From positions 1-64,000 of the forward strand of contig NZ_PYOO01000009.1 in assembly GCF_003026395.1 (NCBI RefSeq): DNA of 64,000 bases, written 5' to 3'. Origin of the DNA: Photobacterium iliopiscarium (lineage in GTDB: Bacteria; Pseudomonadota; Gammaproteobacteria; Enterobacterales; Vibrionaceae). Position numbers and translations under genes: made by a program. Positions 45,040-55,779 of this stretch are shown piece by piece (positions within the stretch are counted from its first letter, which is position 1; every line of letters begins with the position of its first letter). The notes beneath the pieces were generated by a model. The model saw only the letters and a list, made by a program, of their open reading frames with translations, was not told the origin of the DNA and did not search any database.

Positions 45040-45498
45040 ATGGTGATTGCGCCATTACAATCAACAACACCAGTATTAGCGACGACTATTAATCCATTAA
45101 CGGATCAAGTTGCGCGGGATAACCGTGTGCGTGAAAAGATTGTACCGATTGTTGAAAGTGGGGCGGCAGCTGCTGAAAATGCCCTTAGTGCAGAAGAGAA
45201 ACAACGTAATAAGCCGAGTTGGGATCCGAGTGAACATCCTGATTATGCACAACCACAAGCGACGACTTTTAAAGGTTATCAGCAGCAGTTAGCACAGCTA
45301 GTGGCGGTTCTTTCATTGGGGAATTATGTGACACCAGATCAGCCATTAGGTTATTCGATGCACATTGAACTGCCACGAGAGCTATTACAACAATTAGCGT
45401 TAATCAGTGCTAGTGAACGTACTAAAGGTGTGGTGAGTCATCATTACGCTCAAGCAACATTACCTAATCCACCCACGCAGTATCTTAGCGTTATCTAA
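45040..45498 (+). CDS. Unknown 152-residue protein
   Basis: A 152-residue protein that I do not recognise. Residues 1-70 are rich in Pro, Ala, Asn and acidic residues and look disordered (for example PSWDPSEHPDYAQPQ). Residues 75-152 look helical with short hydrophobic blocks (QQLAQLVAVLSLGNYV and ELPRELLQQLALI). No signal peptide or membrane helix is evident. It stands alone between bioH and tex and ends in a hairpin. Confidence 0.6.
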   Translation: MVIAPLQSTTPVLATTINPLTDQVARDNRVREKIVPIVESGAAAAENALSAEEKQRNKPSWDPSEHPDYAQPQATTFKGYQQQLAQLVAVLSLGNYVTPDQPLGYSMHIELPRELLQQLALISASERTKGVVSHHYAQATLPNPPTQYLSVI

Positions 45499-45501
45499 AG
45501 C

Positions 45502-45528
45502 AACAGCCAGAACAAATGTCTGGCTGTT
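45502..45528. terminator. Hairpin between the unknown gene and tex
   Basis: AACAGCCAG pairs with CTGGCTGTT, with inner pairing. No long T-run is present. Confidence 0.55.
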
Positions 45529-45555
45529 AGGGTGTAATCATTACATCAGTGGTTA

Positions 45556-47886
45556 TTATTTTTTCTTAGCATTGGCAAATGCGGCGGCAAAAGCGTTACC
45601 CATTGGTGGGGTATTCTTTTGTGGTGCAGATGTGTTGGTTTGACGTGGCTGTTGATGAGATGGTTGCTGGCGAGGTGCTGGCGTTGATTGACGAGTAGGT
45701 TTTTCCTGTCCTGGCTCATCACTTAAACGCATACTCATCGCAATACGTTTACGTTGAATATCCACTTCCATCACTTTAACTTTAACCACATCACCGGCTT
45801 TAACCACTTCTCGTGGATCTGAAATGAATTTATCAGACAGGGCAGAGATATGGATTAAACCATCTTGGTGCACACCGACATCCACGAAAGCACCAAAGTT
45901 AGTTACGTTAGTGATCACGCCTTCTAATACCATTCCTGGTATCAAGTCTTTTACTTCATTAATACCATCAGCAAAGGTAGCGGTGGTGAACTCAGGGCGC
46001 GGATCGCGACCGGGTTTATCAAGCTCACTAATGATGTCTGTTACTGTCGGTAAACCGAAATGGACATCGGTATAATCAATGGCTTTAAGGTTACGCAAAA
46101 AGTCACTGTTACCAATAATCGCGTCAACGGGCTTGTTATTGGCTACCGAGATGGTTTTAACCACGGCATAAGATTCAGGGTGAACTGCTGAGCCATCAAG
46201 TGGATTTTTACCGTTCATGATCCGTAAGAATCCGGCACATTGTTCAAACGCCTTTGGCCCTAAACGAGCGACTTTTTTAAGGGCGGTTCGCGCATCAAAG
46301 CGACCATTTTCATCTCGGTAATTAACAATGTTCTGGGCAATCGTGGCATTTAAACCTGCAACACGTGTCAGCAATGCAGCAGACGCAGTATTTACGTCAA
46401 CACCAACAGCGTTTACACAGTCTTCAACGACGACGTCCAAACGTTTCGCAAGCATGCTTTGGCTAACATCATGTTGGTATTGGCCAACACCGATTGATTT
46501 AGGATCGATTTTAACTAGCTCTGCCAATGGGTCTTGTAGACGACGACCAATTGATACTGCACCGCGAATAGACACATCCATATTAGGAAATTCTTTTGCC
46601 GCCAATTCTGATGCTGAGTAAACCGACGCACCCGCTTCACTGACCATCACACTTTGTACTTTTAGCTGATTATCTTTAATAAGCTTCGCGACAAATGCAT
46701 CTGTTTCACGTGAAGCAGTACCATTACCAATCGCAATTAAGTTAACGTTATGCTTGTTAATCAGCGCGACAACTACTTTGGCTGATTCAGTGATTTTATT
46801 ATGCGGCTGATGAGGGTAAATGGTCGCAGTATCTAACACTTTACCTGTTTCATCGACGACAGCAATCTTACTACCCGTACGTAAACCGGGATCAAGTGCT
46901 AGCGTTACTCGTGGACCAGCGGGCGCTGCCATTAATAAATCATGCAGATTATCTGCAAAAACTTGAATTGCACCATCTTCGGCTTTTTCACGCAAAATGC
47001 TCATGAGCTCGGTTTCCATGTGCATTAAAATCTTAATGCGCCATGTCCAGCTGATCACTTGTTTACGCCATGCATCGGCAGCTTGCGATCCAAGGGTAAC
47101 CTTATAATGTTCAGCAATAATGATTTCACAATATGAGCTACGAACCGCTTCGTCTTTATTGGGATCAGCATTGAGTGATAGCTGTAAGAAACCTTCATTA
47201 CGACCACGGAATAATGCTAGCGCACGGTGGGACGGAATGTTTTTAATTGGCTCATTATAATTAAAGTAATCTTTAAATTTAGCGCCGTCATGTTCCTTAC
47301 CATCAATGATACGTGAAGTAAGTTCGGCATAAGTATTTAGTTGGCGACGGATTTTTTCAAGTAGTGCCGCATCTTCAGCAAATTGTTCCATCAAGATTGC
47401 ACGGGCACCATCTAACACCGCTTTACTATCAGCAAAGCCTTGCTCTGGATTTAGGTATTGCTCTGCGGTTGTTTCTGGTGAATGCTGCGGTTGGCTCCAT
47501 AACAATTCAGCAAGGGGAGCAATGCCCGCTTCAATTGCGATTTGACCTTTGGTGCGGCGTTTTTGTTTATAAGGCAGGTAGAGATCTTCAAGGCGAGTTT
47601 TACTGTCTGCATCATTAATTTCAGCTGCGAGTGATGACGTTAATTTGCCTTGCTCTGTAATGGATTTTAATATGACCTGACGGCGGCTATCGAGTTCACG
47701 TAAGTAGCCTAAACGTGATTCTAAATTACGTAGTTGGGTGTCATCCAGTTCGCCAGTGACTTCTTTACGGTAACGGGCAATAAACGGCACCGTATTACCA
47801 TCATCAAGTAGGGTGACTGCCGCATTGACTTGTTCGGTGCGTACATTCAGTTCGGTGGCGATCTGTTGGTTGATAGCGTTGCTCAT
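45556..47886 (-). CDS. tex: Tex family S1 RNA-binding protein
   Basis: A 776-residue Tex-family protein, linked to transcription and RNA surveillance. It has an N-terminal helical region, a YqgF-like RNase fold ([16 protein letters not shown]), a helix-hairpin-helix region ([14 protein letters not shown]) and a C-terminal S1 domain ([22 protein letters not shown]). The tail is Gln/Pro-rich and low complexity. The ATG at 47886 gives the canonical start. The same strand carries greB upstream. Confidence 0.92.
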   Translation of the reverse strand: MSNAINQQIATELNVRTEQVNAAVTLLDDGNTVPFIARYRKEVTGELDDTQLRNLESRLGYLRELDSRRQVILKSITEQGKLTSSLAAEINDADSKTRLEDLYLPYKQKRRTKGQIAIEAGIAPLAELLWSQPQHSPETTAEQYLNPEQGFADSKAVLDGARAILMEQFAEDAALLEKIRRQLNTYAELTSRIIDGKEHDGAKFKDYFNYNEPIKNIPSHRALALFRGRNEGFLQLSLNADPNKDEAVRSSYCEIIIAEHYKVTLGSQAADAWRKQVISWTWRIKILMHMETELMSILREKAEDGAIQVFADNLHDLLMAAPAGPRVTLALDPGLRTGSKIAVVDETGKVLDTATIYPHQPHNKITESAKVVVALINKHNVNLIAIGNGTASRETDAFVAKLIKDNQLKVQSVMVSEAGASVYSASELAAKEFPNMDVSIRGAVSIGRRLQDPLAELVKIDPKSIGVGQYQHDVSQSMLAKRLDVVVEDCVNAVGVDVNTASAALLTRVAGLNATIAQNIVNYRDENGRFDARTALKKVARLGPKAFEQCAGFLRIMNGKNPLDGSAVHPESYAVVKTISVANNKPVDAIIGNSDFLRNLKAIDYTDVHFGLPTVTDIISELDKPGRDPRPEFTTATFADGINEVKDLIPGMVLEGVITNVTNFGAFVDVGVHQDGLIHISALSDKFISDPREVVKAGDVVKVKVMEVDIQRKRIAMSMRLSDEPGQEKPTRQSTPAPRQQPSHQQPRQTNTSAPQKNTPPMGNAFAAAFANAKKK

Positions 47887-48045
47887 CCGTTGATATCTCT
47901 TGTTGATCGTTAAGCTTCCATTCTACGGCTGAATCTTGATCTGGCAAGTCAACCGCGGTGAAGAGTGTGTCAGACGGCATAAAGCGAGTCATTTTTGTTG
48001 TTGTGTTACTAATAATAGCGGGTTGGCAGTTGGTTTTGATGTGAT

Positions 48046-48519
48046 TTAATCATGGTAACGAATACGATTAATAAACCAGGTTTTTTTACCTTGTGGCGTT
48101 GTTACTATCGTGTCATCGTCAACTTGTTTGCTCAATAACGCGCGTGCCATTGGTGAGTCGATGGAGATGTAATCGTTACGGCCATAAATCTCATCAGGGC
48201 CGACAATGCGAAAGGTTTTTTGTTCACCCGCCTCATTTTCAATTTCGACCCATGCACCAAAGAAGACTTTGCCGTCTTGTTGAGGGGAGTAATCAATAAC
48301 GCTAACGGCTTCTAAACGTTTTCGTAAAAAGCGTACTCGGCGATCAATTTCACGTAATCGTTTCTTATTATATTGATAATCCGCATTTTCGCTGCGATCA
48401 CCTAAGCTAGCAGCCCAAGTCACTTTTTTAGTCACTTCAGGGCGATCCTCACGCCATAAATAATCTAATTCTTGTTCTAATTTAGTAAAACCTTCACGGG
48501 TGATTAAATTGGTTCTCAT
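48046..48519 (-). CDS. greB: Transcription elongation factor GreB
   Basis: A 157-residue factor that stimulates RNA cleavage in backtracked RNA polymerase. The N-terminal coiled coil carries DRSENADYQYNKKRLREI, whose tip acids act at the active site. DYSPQQDGKVFFGAWVEIENE matches GreB rather than GreA. The frame is open further upstream; ATG 48519 (MRTNLITREG) corresponds to the E. coli start. The ompR-envZ pair is divergent, as in E. coli. Confidence 0.94.
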   Translation of the reverse strand: MRTNLITREGFTKLEQELDYLWREDRPEVTKKVTWAASLGDRSENADYQYNKKRLREIDRRVRFLRKRLEAVSVIDYSPQQDGKVFFGAWVEIENEAGEQKTFRIVGPDEIYGRNDYISIDSPMARALLSKQVDDDTIVTTPQGKKTWFINRIRYHD

Positions 48520-49022
48520 CATTATTCTCGCACGATAGTTTGGCATTGTTCTATCATCGCTAGCGTAAAATAGAAAGCAATAGCACGATAAAATGTGACC
48601 ATTGAATTGTCGTCAATTCGCTGAAGGAATGGATTGTTAACGGGGCGCGAATCAGTGAAATGTGATCTTGTTTACGTCATAAATTAATCTCTTAGGTAAA
48701 GTTGTGTTCAGAGTTGAATCGCCATGCTATAAAGGCATATCAAAAGGGTGATTGTTAACGGTTATGATCAGGTTAATAACACAATCATGATAATAATTAG
48801 CATGTTATAATTGTTATTATGCAGTAATTATTGTGTGTTAGTGGTTATTGCTACCCTATAATAAATGTTGGCTGTGAGGATAATGATTGTTGCTGTTTTT
48901 GGCGTGGGTATTTCCATTCAATTATTATTTGGCAGTAAATGTTCACAGTTAAATTAAACGTTAGTTATTACGACTTGCGTACACTTAGTAACACTACGTA
49001 TCGTGATCGATGAAGGTGAAAA
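48520..49022. other. greB/ompR divergent region
   Basis: About 500 bp without a gene. A partial CRP-like site (TGTGATCTTGTTTACGTCA, near 48661-48679) lies 350 bp before ompR; the right half is poor. Both promoters must lie here. GATGAAGGTGAA just before ompR supplies its RBS. Confidence 0.45.
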
Positions 49023-49742
49023 ATGCAGGAAAATTATAAAATATTAGTGGTCGATGACGACATGCGTTTACGTGCATTACTTGAACGTTATCTTTCTGAG
49101 CAAGGATTTCAGGTACGCAGTGTTGCAAATGGCGAACAAATGGATCGTTTACTTGCACGTGAAACTTTTCACTTGATGGTATTGGATTTAATGTTACCCG
49201 GTGAAGATGGCTTATCTATTTGTCGTCGTTTACGTAGTGCTAATAATACGCTACCTATTTTGATGCTAACGGCAAAAGGCGATGAAGTTGATCGTATTGT
49301 TGGGCTTGAAGTAGGTGCTGATGATTATTTGCCAAAACCGTTTAATCCGCGTGAATTATTAGCGCGTATTCGTGCCGTATTACGTCGTCAAACCATTGAA
49401 GCACCAGGTGCACCTAGTGTTTTAAGTAAAGTGATTGAGTTTGGTGAATTCCGTCTTAATCTTGGTACGCGTGAAATGTTCCGTGGTGATGCGCCAATGC
49501 CGCTGACATCCGGTGAGTTTGCGGTATTAAAAGCATTAGTGACTAATGCGCGCGAGCCCATGTCTCGTGATAAATTAATGAATATGGCCCGTGGTCGTGA
49601 ATATTCAGCAATGGAACGTTCAATTGATGTGCAGATTTCACGTCTGCGTCGCATGGTTGAAGAGGATCCTAGTCGTCCTCGTTATATTCAAACAGTATGG
49701 GGTTTAGGGTACGTGTTTGTCCCTGATGGTCGTGAGGCATAA
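49023..49742 (+). CDS. ompR: Osmolarity response regulator OmpR
   Basis: A 239-residue response regulator. The receiver domain has the acidic pocket DDD (11-13), the phosphorylated Asp55 in VLDLMLPGEDG and Lys105 in PKPF. The C-terminal winged-helix DNA-binding domain contains RSIDVQISRLRRMVEEDP. It controls porin genes with EnvZ, whose gene starts 3 bp after its stop. Confidence 0.96.
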   Translation: MQENYKILVVDDDMRLRALLERYLSEQGFQVRSVANGEQMDRLLARETFHLMVLDLMLPGEDGLSICRRLRSANNTLPILMLTAKGDEVDRIVGLEVGADDYLPKPFNPRELLARIRAVLRRQTIEAPGAPSVLSKVIEFGEFRLNLGTREMFRGDAPMPLTSGEFAVLKALVTNAREPMSRDKLMNMARGREYSAMERSIDVQISRLRRMVEEDPSRPRYIQTVWGLGYVFVPDGREA

Positions 49743-49745
49743 GCC

Positions 49746-51080
49746 ATGCGGTTATCGCCCAAAAGTACTTTTGCGCGAACACTGATATTATTAGCTGGCT
49801 TGTTAATTTCAAGCCAGATTTTTTCGTATCTGACCATCGTCAATTACGCGCTACTTCCTAGTATTCAGCAGTTTAATCGTATTTTAGCGTACGAAGTAAA
49901 GTTGATGCTGAAAGAAAATATTAAGATGGCTGATGGTCAAACTGTTCATCTTGATCGCCCCATTCGACGAGAGTTACTTGAAGAATTAGGCGTGACGTTA
50001 CATACGCCTAATTCTCCAGGTGCAGCGGAATTTAATGACGCCACTCATATTAGTTATTTGAGTGAAGAAATGTCACGTGAATTACATTCACCAACAGATG
50101 TGCGGTTATTGTTAGGTGCCCATAGTTATGTACTGTGGATGAGAACGGATGCGATGCCAAATTCTTTAATGCGAATTCCGTTATCAGAACTGCAAGAAGA
50201 TGACTTTTCTCCTTTATTTCGTTATAGCTTAATTATTGCTTTTCTTGTCATCGCCGGTGGCTGGTTGTTTATTCGTATTCAAAATCGGCCGTTAGTCGAG
50301 CTGGAACAAGCGGCATTACAAGTGGGACGTGGTGAAACGCCACCACAGTTGCCCGAGCAAGGTGCATCTGAAATTCGCTCAGTAACTAAGGCATTTAACC
50401 AAATGTCGCAAGGGATTAAGCAGCTTGAAGATGATCGTGCTTTATTAATGGCAGGCGTTAGTCATGATTTACGGACACCATTAACACGGATTCGGTTAGC
50501 GACGGAAATGATGTCAGCCGAAGATAGCTATTTAGCTGATTCAATGATCACTGATACCGAAGAATGTAATGCGATCATTAGTCAGTTTATGGATTATCTG
50601 AAATCAACTAAAAAACAAGCTGAAGAAGATGTTGATCTTAATTTGTTGTTAGAAGATGTAGCTCATACTGAAGGTAGCTATGGCAATGTTATCGAGCAGC
50701 AATTAACGCTGATCCCCGGTACTCTTTCGGTGAATGCAGTGGCACTTAAACGGGCAGTTGCAAACTTGGTAATAAATGCGCAACGTTACGGTAATGGTTG
50801 GGTCAAACTGTCTAGCGGCGCTTCTGTTGATCGTAAATCAGCATGGTTCTGTGTTGAAGATAATGGACCGGGCATTGCCCCTGATCAGGTAACAAAGATG
50901 TTTCAGCCATTAACTCGTGGTGACTCTGCGCGAGGCAATGAAACGGAAGGTACTGGATTAGGGCTGGCGATTGTGAAACGGATCATTGATCAAAATGAAG
51001 GGGTTATTTCAGTACGTAATCGTAGTGAAGGTGGCCTAAGAGTTGAGATTAGTTTGCCATTACATAAAGTAAAACAGTGA
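49746..51080 (+). CDS. envZ: Osmosensor histidine kinase EnvZ
   Basis: A 444-residue kinase with two transmembrane helices (about 11-33 and 159-177), a periplasmic loop between them and a HAMP domain. The phosphorylated His240 is in [16 protein letters not shown] (E. coli His243). The catalytic domain has [11 protein letters not shown] and [12 protein letters not shown]. It is coupled to ompR and ends in a terminator. Confidence 0.95.
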   Translation: MRLSPKSTFARTLILLAGLLISSQIFSYLTIVNYALLPSIQQFNRILAYEVKLMLKENIKMADGQTVHLDRPIRRELLEELGVTLHTPNSPGAAEFNDATHISYLSEEMSRELHSPTDVRLLLGAHSYVLWMRTDAMPNSLMRIPLSELQEDDFSPLFRYSLIIAFLVIAGGWLFIRIQNRPLVELEQAALQVGRGETPPQLPEQGASEIRSVTKAFNQMSQGIKQLEDDRALLMAGVSHDLRTPLTRIRLATEMMSAEDSYLADSMITDTEECNAIISQFMDYLKSTKKQAEEDVDLNLLLEDVAHTEGSYGNVIEQQLTLIPGTLSVNAVALKRAVANLVINAQRYGNGWVKLSSGASVDRKSAWFCVEDNGPGIAPDQVTKMFQPLTRGDSARGNETEGTGLGLAIVKRIIDQNEGVISVRNRSEGGLRVEISLPLHKVKQ

Positions 51081-51120
51081 TGGTGTAAACGCGTTTCTTA
51101 AGCATAATAACGTCATATAA

Positions 51121-51153
51121 AAAGCCCGCATTGATTTTGATGCGGGCTTTTTT
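51121..51153. terminator. Bidirectional terminator between envZ and xanP
   Basis: AAAGCCCGCAT pairs with ATGCGGGCTTT over an eight-base loop and has a T-run on the plus strand and A-run before it. Confidence 0.88.
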
Positions 51154-51167
51154 AATGACAGTAATAA

Positions 51168-52577
51168 TTAGTTTTCGGTGGCTGTGGCTTCGTCAATCAG
51201 TTCGAGAGGCTCAGCATTATCATCGGGTAAAATGATATTTAATAAAATCGCAGTAATACCGCCAGCGGCCATTCCTGAAGAGAGAATACTTTTTATAATC
51301 TCAGGTAAGAATTGCAATATTTCAGGTTTTTGGGCGATGCCTAATCCCATTGAAAAAGACAATGCCATGATTAAAATTGCACGGCGATCAAGATGACAGC
51401 GAGAAATAATACGAATGCCAGACGCAGCAATGGTGCCAAACATAACGATGGTTGCGCCGCCTAATACTGGTTCTGGAATCAATTGAACCAGACTGGCTAC
51501 GTCAGGGAATAGTCCCAGCAGAACTAGCATTCCTGCGACAAAGTAGCCGATATAACGACTTGCTACGCCAGTTAATTGGATAATGCCATTGTTTTGGCTA
51601 AAGGTTGAGTTTGGAAAGCTGTTAAACACTGCCGCCATTGCCGAGTTGAGACCATCAGCAAGTACGCCCCCTTTGATTCGTTTTAGATATAGTGGTCCTT
51701 TTACTGGCTGCTCTGAGGTTTCAGAGGTCGCCGTAATATCACCAATGGCTTCAAGGGAAGTCACCGCAAATACTATCATTAACGGAATTAACAATCCCCA
51801 ATCAAAACTAAGGCCATATTGCATTGGCATTGGAATCGCAATTAACGGATTCGTGCTGGTGATGTTGGTATTTATCATGCCTAACATCCACGCCAGTAAT
51901 GTTCCTGCTGCCATCGCAATAACAATGGATGACACGCGTAAGTAGGGGTTTTTAACGCGGTTAAGTAACACAATAAAACCTAACACCGTCCCCGCTAGCA
52001 TCAGATTATCAAGGCTGCCAAAGCTACCGTCGGCAATTGCACTGTAACCGCCACCAATCGAGGTTAGGCCAATCTGAATTAAGGTTAAACCGATTAATGT
52101 CACCACAATACCAGACACTAATGGCGTAATGATGCGCTGGGCGTGTTGTAAAATGCGAGAGATAAACACTTCGGTAAAAGCGGCAAAAATAATGGTGCCA
52201 AAAATAGCCGCCATCATGGTTTGAATATCTGCTCCGCCAGCTTTGAGTGCTAAGCCTGCGCCAATGATTGGGCCTAAGAAATTAAAACTAGTACCTTGAA
52301 TAGACAGTAACCCTGAGCCAATAGGACCAAAGGTTTTAATTTGGATAAAAGAAGCGATGCCTGATGCCAACAATGACATGCTGACAATGGTATTAGTGTC
52401 ACTTGCTGGTAAGCCTAGTGATTGACAAATAATCAATGATGGCGTGATAACCGCGACAAACATTGCCAGTAAATGTTGAGTCGCGGCAAAGAGCGTTTGT
52501 GGCAACGGTGGTCTATCATCTAAACGGTAAACAAGGTCAGAATTTCTTGGCGTTACGCTAGTGTGATGCTGAGTCAT
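51168..52577 (-). CDS. xanP: Xanthine permease XanP (NCS2 family)
   Basis: A 469-residue nucleobase:cation symporter-2 with about 14 helices. Blocks [31 protein letters not shown], [17 protein letters not shown] and [22 protein letters not shown] are almost the same as E. coli XanP. The glutamate in [18 protein letters not shown] segment (here [15 protein letters not shown]) is the family's substrate-binding acid. Xanthine is the likely substrate. Downstream of recG on the same strand, separated by 274 bp. Confidence 0.9.
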   Translation of the reverse strand: MTQHHTSVTPRNSDLVYRLDDRPPLPQTLFAATQHLLAMFVAVITPSLIICQSLGLPASDTNTIVSMSLLASGIASFIQIKTFGPIGSGLLSIQGTSFNFLGPIIGAGLALKAGGADIQTMMAAIFGTIIFAAFTEVFISRILQHAQRIITPLVSGIVVTLIGLTLIQIGLTSIGGGYSAIADGSFGSLDNLMLAGTVLGFIVLLNRVKNPYLRVSSIVIAMAAGTLLAWMLGMINTNITSTNPLIAIPMPMQYGLSFDWGLLIPLMIVFAVTSLEAIGDITATSETSEQPVKGPLYLKRIKGGVLADGLNSAMAAVFNSFPNSTFSQNNGIIQLTGVASRYIGYFVAGMLVLLGLFPDVASLVQLIPEPVLGGATIVMFGTIAASGIRIISRCHLDRRAILIMALSFSMGLGIAQKPEILQFLPEIIKSILSSGMAAGGITAILLNIILPDDNAEPLELIDEATATEN

Positions 52578-52851
52578 AGATGATCCTAACTGGTTCTCTG
52601 GTATCCATTATTCGCGCTGAATGGGCGATTGATTGTGTTGTTGGCGGTGGTCTGTGATTGCTGTTACTCAGAACCAAATCAACACTGGCAGAGATTAAAG
52701 TGGCGTAAATTTGCGGCTATTGTAGTTATCTTTTAAAAAATAGCAATCGTTTGCTTCGCTTTTAATCATTGCGGTCGGTAGGTCTAAATATAAAGAGGAA
52801 ATTAATCACGGTTAATGACTTTGGGTTGTTATAACCGTGATGAAAGAAGCG
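52578..52851. other. xanP upstream region
   Basis: About 270 bp between recG and xanP with no gene. It should hold the xanP promoter. No clear riboswitch or terminator was seen. Confidence 0.4.
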
Positions 52852-54933
52852 TTAAGCGTTAGAGTAATTTTCTCGTTGACCAATCCAACGATCGATAATT
52901 GCAATCGCATTATCAGGATATTGGTCGTGAATATGACGGGCTAATTTTTGGACTTGGGGAATTAAGTATTGATCACGAATCAAATCAGCCACTTTAAAAT
53001 CAGCAATGCCAGTTTGTTTCGTTCCCAGTAATTCACCGGGGCCACGAATTTCAAGATCGCGCTCTGCGATCACAAAGCCATCGCTGCTTTCACGTAATAC
53101 CGCTAATCGTTTTTGTGCGGTTTTGGTTAGTGGCGCATGGTAAAGCAACACACAATGACTGGCGATTTCACCTCGACCGACTCGACCTCGTAGTTGGTGT
53201 AATTGGGCTAATCCAAGCCGTTCTGGATTTTCAATCACCATTAAGCTGGCATTGGGAACATCAACCCCGACTTCAATTACTGTTGTTGCGACCAGCAAAT
53301 CAATTTCACCCGCTTTGAAGCTTGCCATAATGGCTTGTTTCTCTTTGGGTTTCATTCGACCGTGGACTAAGCCAACCTTAAGTTCTGGCAGTAACCGCGT
53401 TAATTCATCGGCAGTATCGGATGCTGCTTGTGCTTCAAGTACCTCCGATTCATCAATTAAAGTACATACCCAATAGGTTTGGCGACCTTCTTGTTGGCAT
53501 GCGGCGCGAATACGTTCAATAATTTGCGGACGGCGACTATCCGGTAGCGCTACCGTTTGAATTGGGGTTCGACCTGGCGGTAATTCGTCAATCACAGAGG
53601 TATCCATGTCGGCATAAGCAGTCATGGCTAAGGTGCGGGGGATCGGCGTTGCTGTCATCACTAATTGATGTGGATAACATCCATTCGTTGCGCCTTTTTC
53701 GCGGAGATCAAGCCGTTGATGGACACCAAAACGGTGTTGTTCATCGATAATAATCAGGGCAAGGTTATTAAATACCACTTGGTCTTGAAATAAAGCATGG
53801 GTTCCCACCACCATTTTGGCGTCACCATTAGCGATACGTACTAATTCTTTTTCACGCGCTTTGCCTTTAAGTTTACCCGCCATCCAACCAACGCCAATGC
53901 CCATTGGATTCAACCACTGGCTAAAGTTGGCAACATGTTGTTCTGCCAATAATTCCGTTGGTGCCATTAATGCAACTTGATAACCATGTTCAATCGCACG
54001 TAAAGCGGCAAGGGCTGCGACCAAGGTTTTACCCGAGCCTACATCCCCTTGCACTAAGCGCATCATTGGTTGTGATTTAGCAAGGTCCGCTTCAATATCG
54101 GCCACTACTCGTTGCTGTGCGCCTGTTGGGGTAAACGGTAAGCTCGCTAATAGTTGTTGCTTGAGAGTATCTTGGGGAGCAAATGACCAGCTTTGATGTT
54201 GTTGACCTTTACTGCGTAGCGCTAGCATTGATAAGTTTTGGGCTAACAATTCTTCTAAAATTAGTCGTTTTTGAGCTGGATGTTTACCTGCATCAAGTTG
54301 TTCTAATGAAATGTCAGCGGTAGGACGATGCATCAATTGTAGCGCTTGTGCCAGCGTCATTTGTTGGTCGTATAGCCCTGCGGGAAGTAACTCTGTCACG
54401 GCTGATTTTTCAAGCAAAGCTAAGGCTTGGTCGGTTAAATTACGTAATGTGGTTTGACGTAAACCATCCGTGGTTGGGTATACCGGCGTGAGGGTTTCTT
54501 CGACACTGAGTTCTGTTGGCTCTGAAAAAAGGCGGTAATCAGGATGAATGATTTCAAGCCCAAACTGGCTGCCTTTGATTTCACCATAGGCTTTAACTTG
54601 TTTGCCTTGGCTAAAGCTGTTTTTCATTGCGGCATTAAAATTAAAAAACTTTAATGTCACCGAGCCCGTGGTGTCGCCAATTTTTACGGTCAGCATTTTG
54701 CGTTTGCCAAATTGAATGCTGCAATGGCTGACTTCACCTTGAACCGTTAGAAATTGCCCAGGTGCAACGCGATTAATTGGCCAAATACGGGTGCGATCCT
54801 CATAACGTAATGGTAAGTGAAATAGCACATCTTGGACGTTATTAAGCCCAATTTTATGCAGCTTTTCTGCCATTTTTGCGCCGACACCCGCCAGTTCGGT
54901 GAGGGCGATAGTATTGAGGAGTTGTCCGCTCAT
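52852..54933 (-). CDS. recG: ATP-dependent DNA helicase RecG
   Basis: A 693-residue branch-migration helicase that regresses stalled forks. An N-terminal wedge/OB domain (about 1-250) is followed by the helicase core with Walker A GDVGSGKT, DEQH in IIIDEQHRFG and motif VI in QLRGRVGRGE. The start lies 2 bp after the trmH stop, so the two are coupled. Confidence 0.95.
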   Translation of the reverse strand: MSGQLLNTIALTELAGVGAKMAEKLHKIGLNNVQDVLFHLPLRYEDRTRIWPINRVAPGQFLTVQGEVSHCSIQFGKRKMLTVKIGDTTGSVTLKFFNFNAAMKNSFSQGKQVKAYGEIKGSQFGLEIIHPDYRLFSEPTELSVEETLTPVYPTTDGLRQTTLRNLTDQALALLEKSAVTELLPAGLYDQQMTLAQALQLMHRPTADISLEQLDAGKHPAQKRLILEELLAQNLSMLALRSKGQQHQSWSFAPQDTLKQQLLASLPFTPTGAQQRVVADIEADLAKSQPMMRLVQGDVGSGKTLVAALAALRAIEHGYQVALMAPTELLAEQHVANFSQWLNPMGIGVGWMAGKLKGKAREKELVRIANGDAKMVVGTHALFQDQVVFNNLALIIIDEQHRFGVHQRLDLREKGATNGCYPHQLVMTATPIPRTLAMTAYADMDTSVIDELPPGRTPIQTVALPDSRRPQIIERIRAACQQEGRQTYWVCTLIDESEVLEAQAASDTADELTRLLPELKVGLVHGRMKPKEKQAIMASFKAGEIDLLVATTVIEVGVDVPNASLMVIENPERLGLAQLHQLRGRVGRGEIASHCVLLYHAPLTKTAQKRLAVLRESSDGFVIAERDLEIRGPGELLGTKQTGIADFKVADLIRDQYLIPQVQKLARHIHDQYPDNAIAIIDRWIGQRENYSNA

Positions 54934-54935
54934 GG

Positions 54936-55664
54936 TTAGTCCTTTTTCATTGCGCTAGTTGCGACTGTGCGTTTGATTTTCTTCGCTTGCATTGCCGCCC
55001 ACCATTGTTCATCGGCAACAATTTGGCCTTGATCGTCTAATTGTGGATACGGTAGATTTTTCTGTTTGGCAACATTGGCTAATACTGGATGACCACGTTC
55101 AAATAAAATGCGGTTAACCACACTGTCATCAAGCAAGGTGGTGGTGCGATCATACATGCCTGCATTTTGGCGTTGGCGTTGTGCTTCATAGAGAATTAAG
55201 GCACTGGCAACTGATACGTTGAGTGACTGTACCATGCCAACCATTGGAATAATGATGTCTTGGTCTGCCAGTGCTAATGCTTCAGCCGTGATCCCATTTT
55301 TTTCGCCACCGAGAATAATCGCCGTCGGTTTAGTGTAATCAACATCACGAAAATCAACCGCAGTGGTCGATAAATTAGTGGCGAGTATCTGCATACCTTG
55401 GGATTTTAGTGCGCTAATAGCATTGACCATGGTGTCGTGAGTTTCAAGTTCAACCCAATTACGGGCTCCCGCTGAGGTATGACTTAATACTTTCATCGCT
55501 TCTTTTGGCCACACGGCATGGACTTTGTGAACCCCAACAGCATCGGCGGTACGAATAATCGCTGAGACATTATTAGGTTTATGTACTTCTTCCATACATA
55601 CGGTGAGATCAGGTTGGCGAGTGGCTAAGACTTGATGGATACGTTGAAAGCGATCAGGGGTCAT
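54936..55664 (-). CDS. trmH: tRNA (guanosine18-2'-O)-methyltransferase TrmH
   Basis: A 242-residue SPOUT methyltransferase that 2'-O-methylates G18 of tRNAs. The N-terminal MEEVHKPNNVSAIIRTADAVG, the LGGEKNGIT and the C-terminal MVGMVQSLNVSVASALILYEAQRQR motifs are the three SpoU signatures. It follows spoT on the same strand but a terminator hairpin lies between them. Confidence 0.94.
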   Translation of the reverse strand: MTPDRFQRIHQVLATRQPDLTVCMEEVHKPNNVSAIIRTADAVGVHKVHAVWPKEAMKVLSHTSAGARNWVELETHDTMVNAISALKSQGMQILATNLSTTAVDFRDVDYTKPTAIILGGEKNGITAEALALADQDIIIPMVGMVQSLNVSVASALILYEAQRQRQNAGMYDRTTTLLDDSVVNRILFERGHPVLANVAKQKNLPYPQLDDQGQIVADEQWWAAMQAKKIKRTVATSAMKKD

Positions 55665-55729
55665 ATTGTTATGCTATTTGCGAAAATAAGAATAACGTTA
55701 TAATAATATGGATTGAAAGCCAAATACAC

Positions 55730-55753
55730 AAAACGCCCGTAAGTGGGCGTTTT
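55730..55753. terminator. Hairpin between spoT and trmH
   Basis: AAAACGCCC pairs with GGGCGTTTT over a six-base loop. It is downstream of spoT on the minus strand, so trmH-recG probably has its own promoter or depends on read-through. Confidence 0.75.
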
Positions 55754-55779
55754 ATTAAGATCATTAACCGCAGATGAGG

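Noticed and set aside
48661..48679. CRP-like site upstream of ompR
   Set aside because: The left half TGTGA is good but the right half is a poor match, so I list it only as a weak possibility in the intergenic note.
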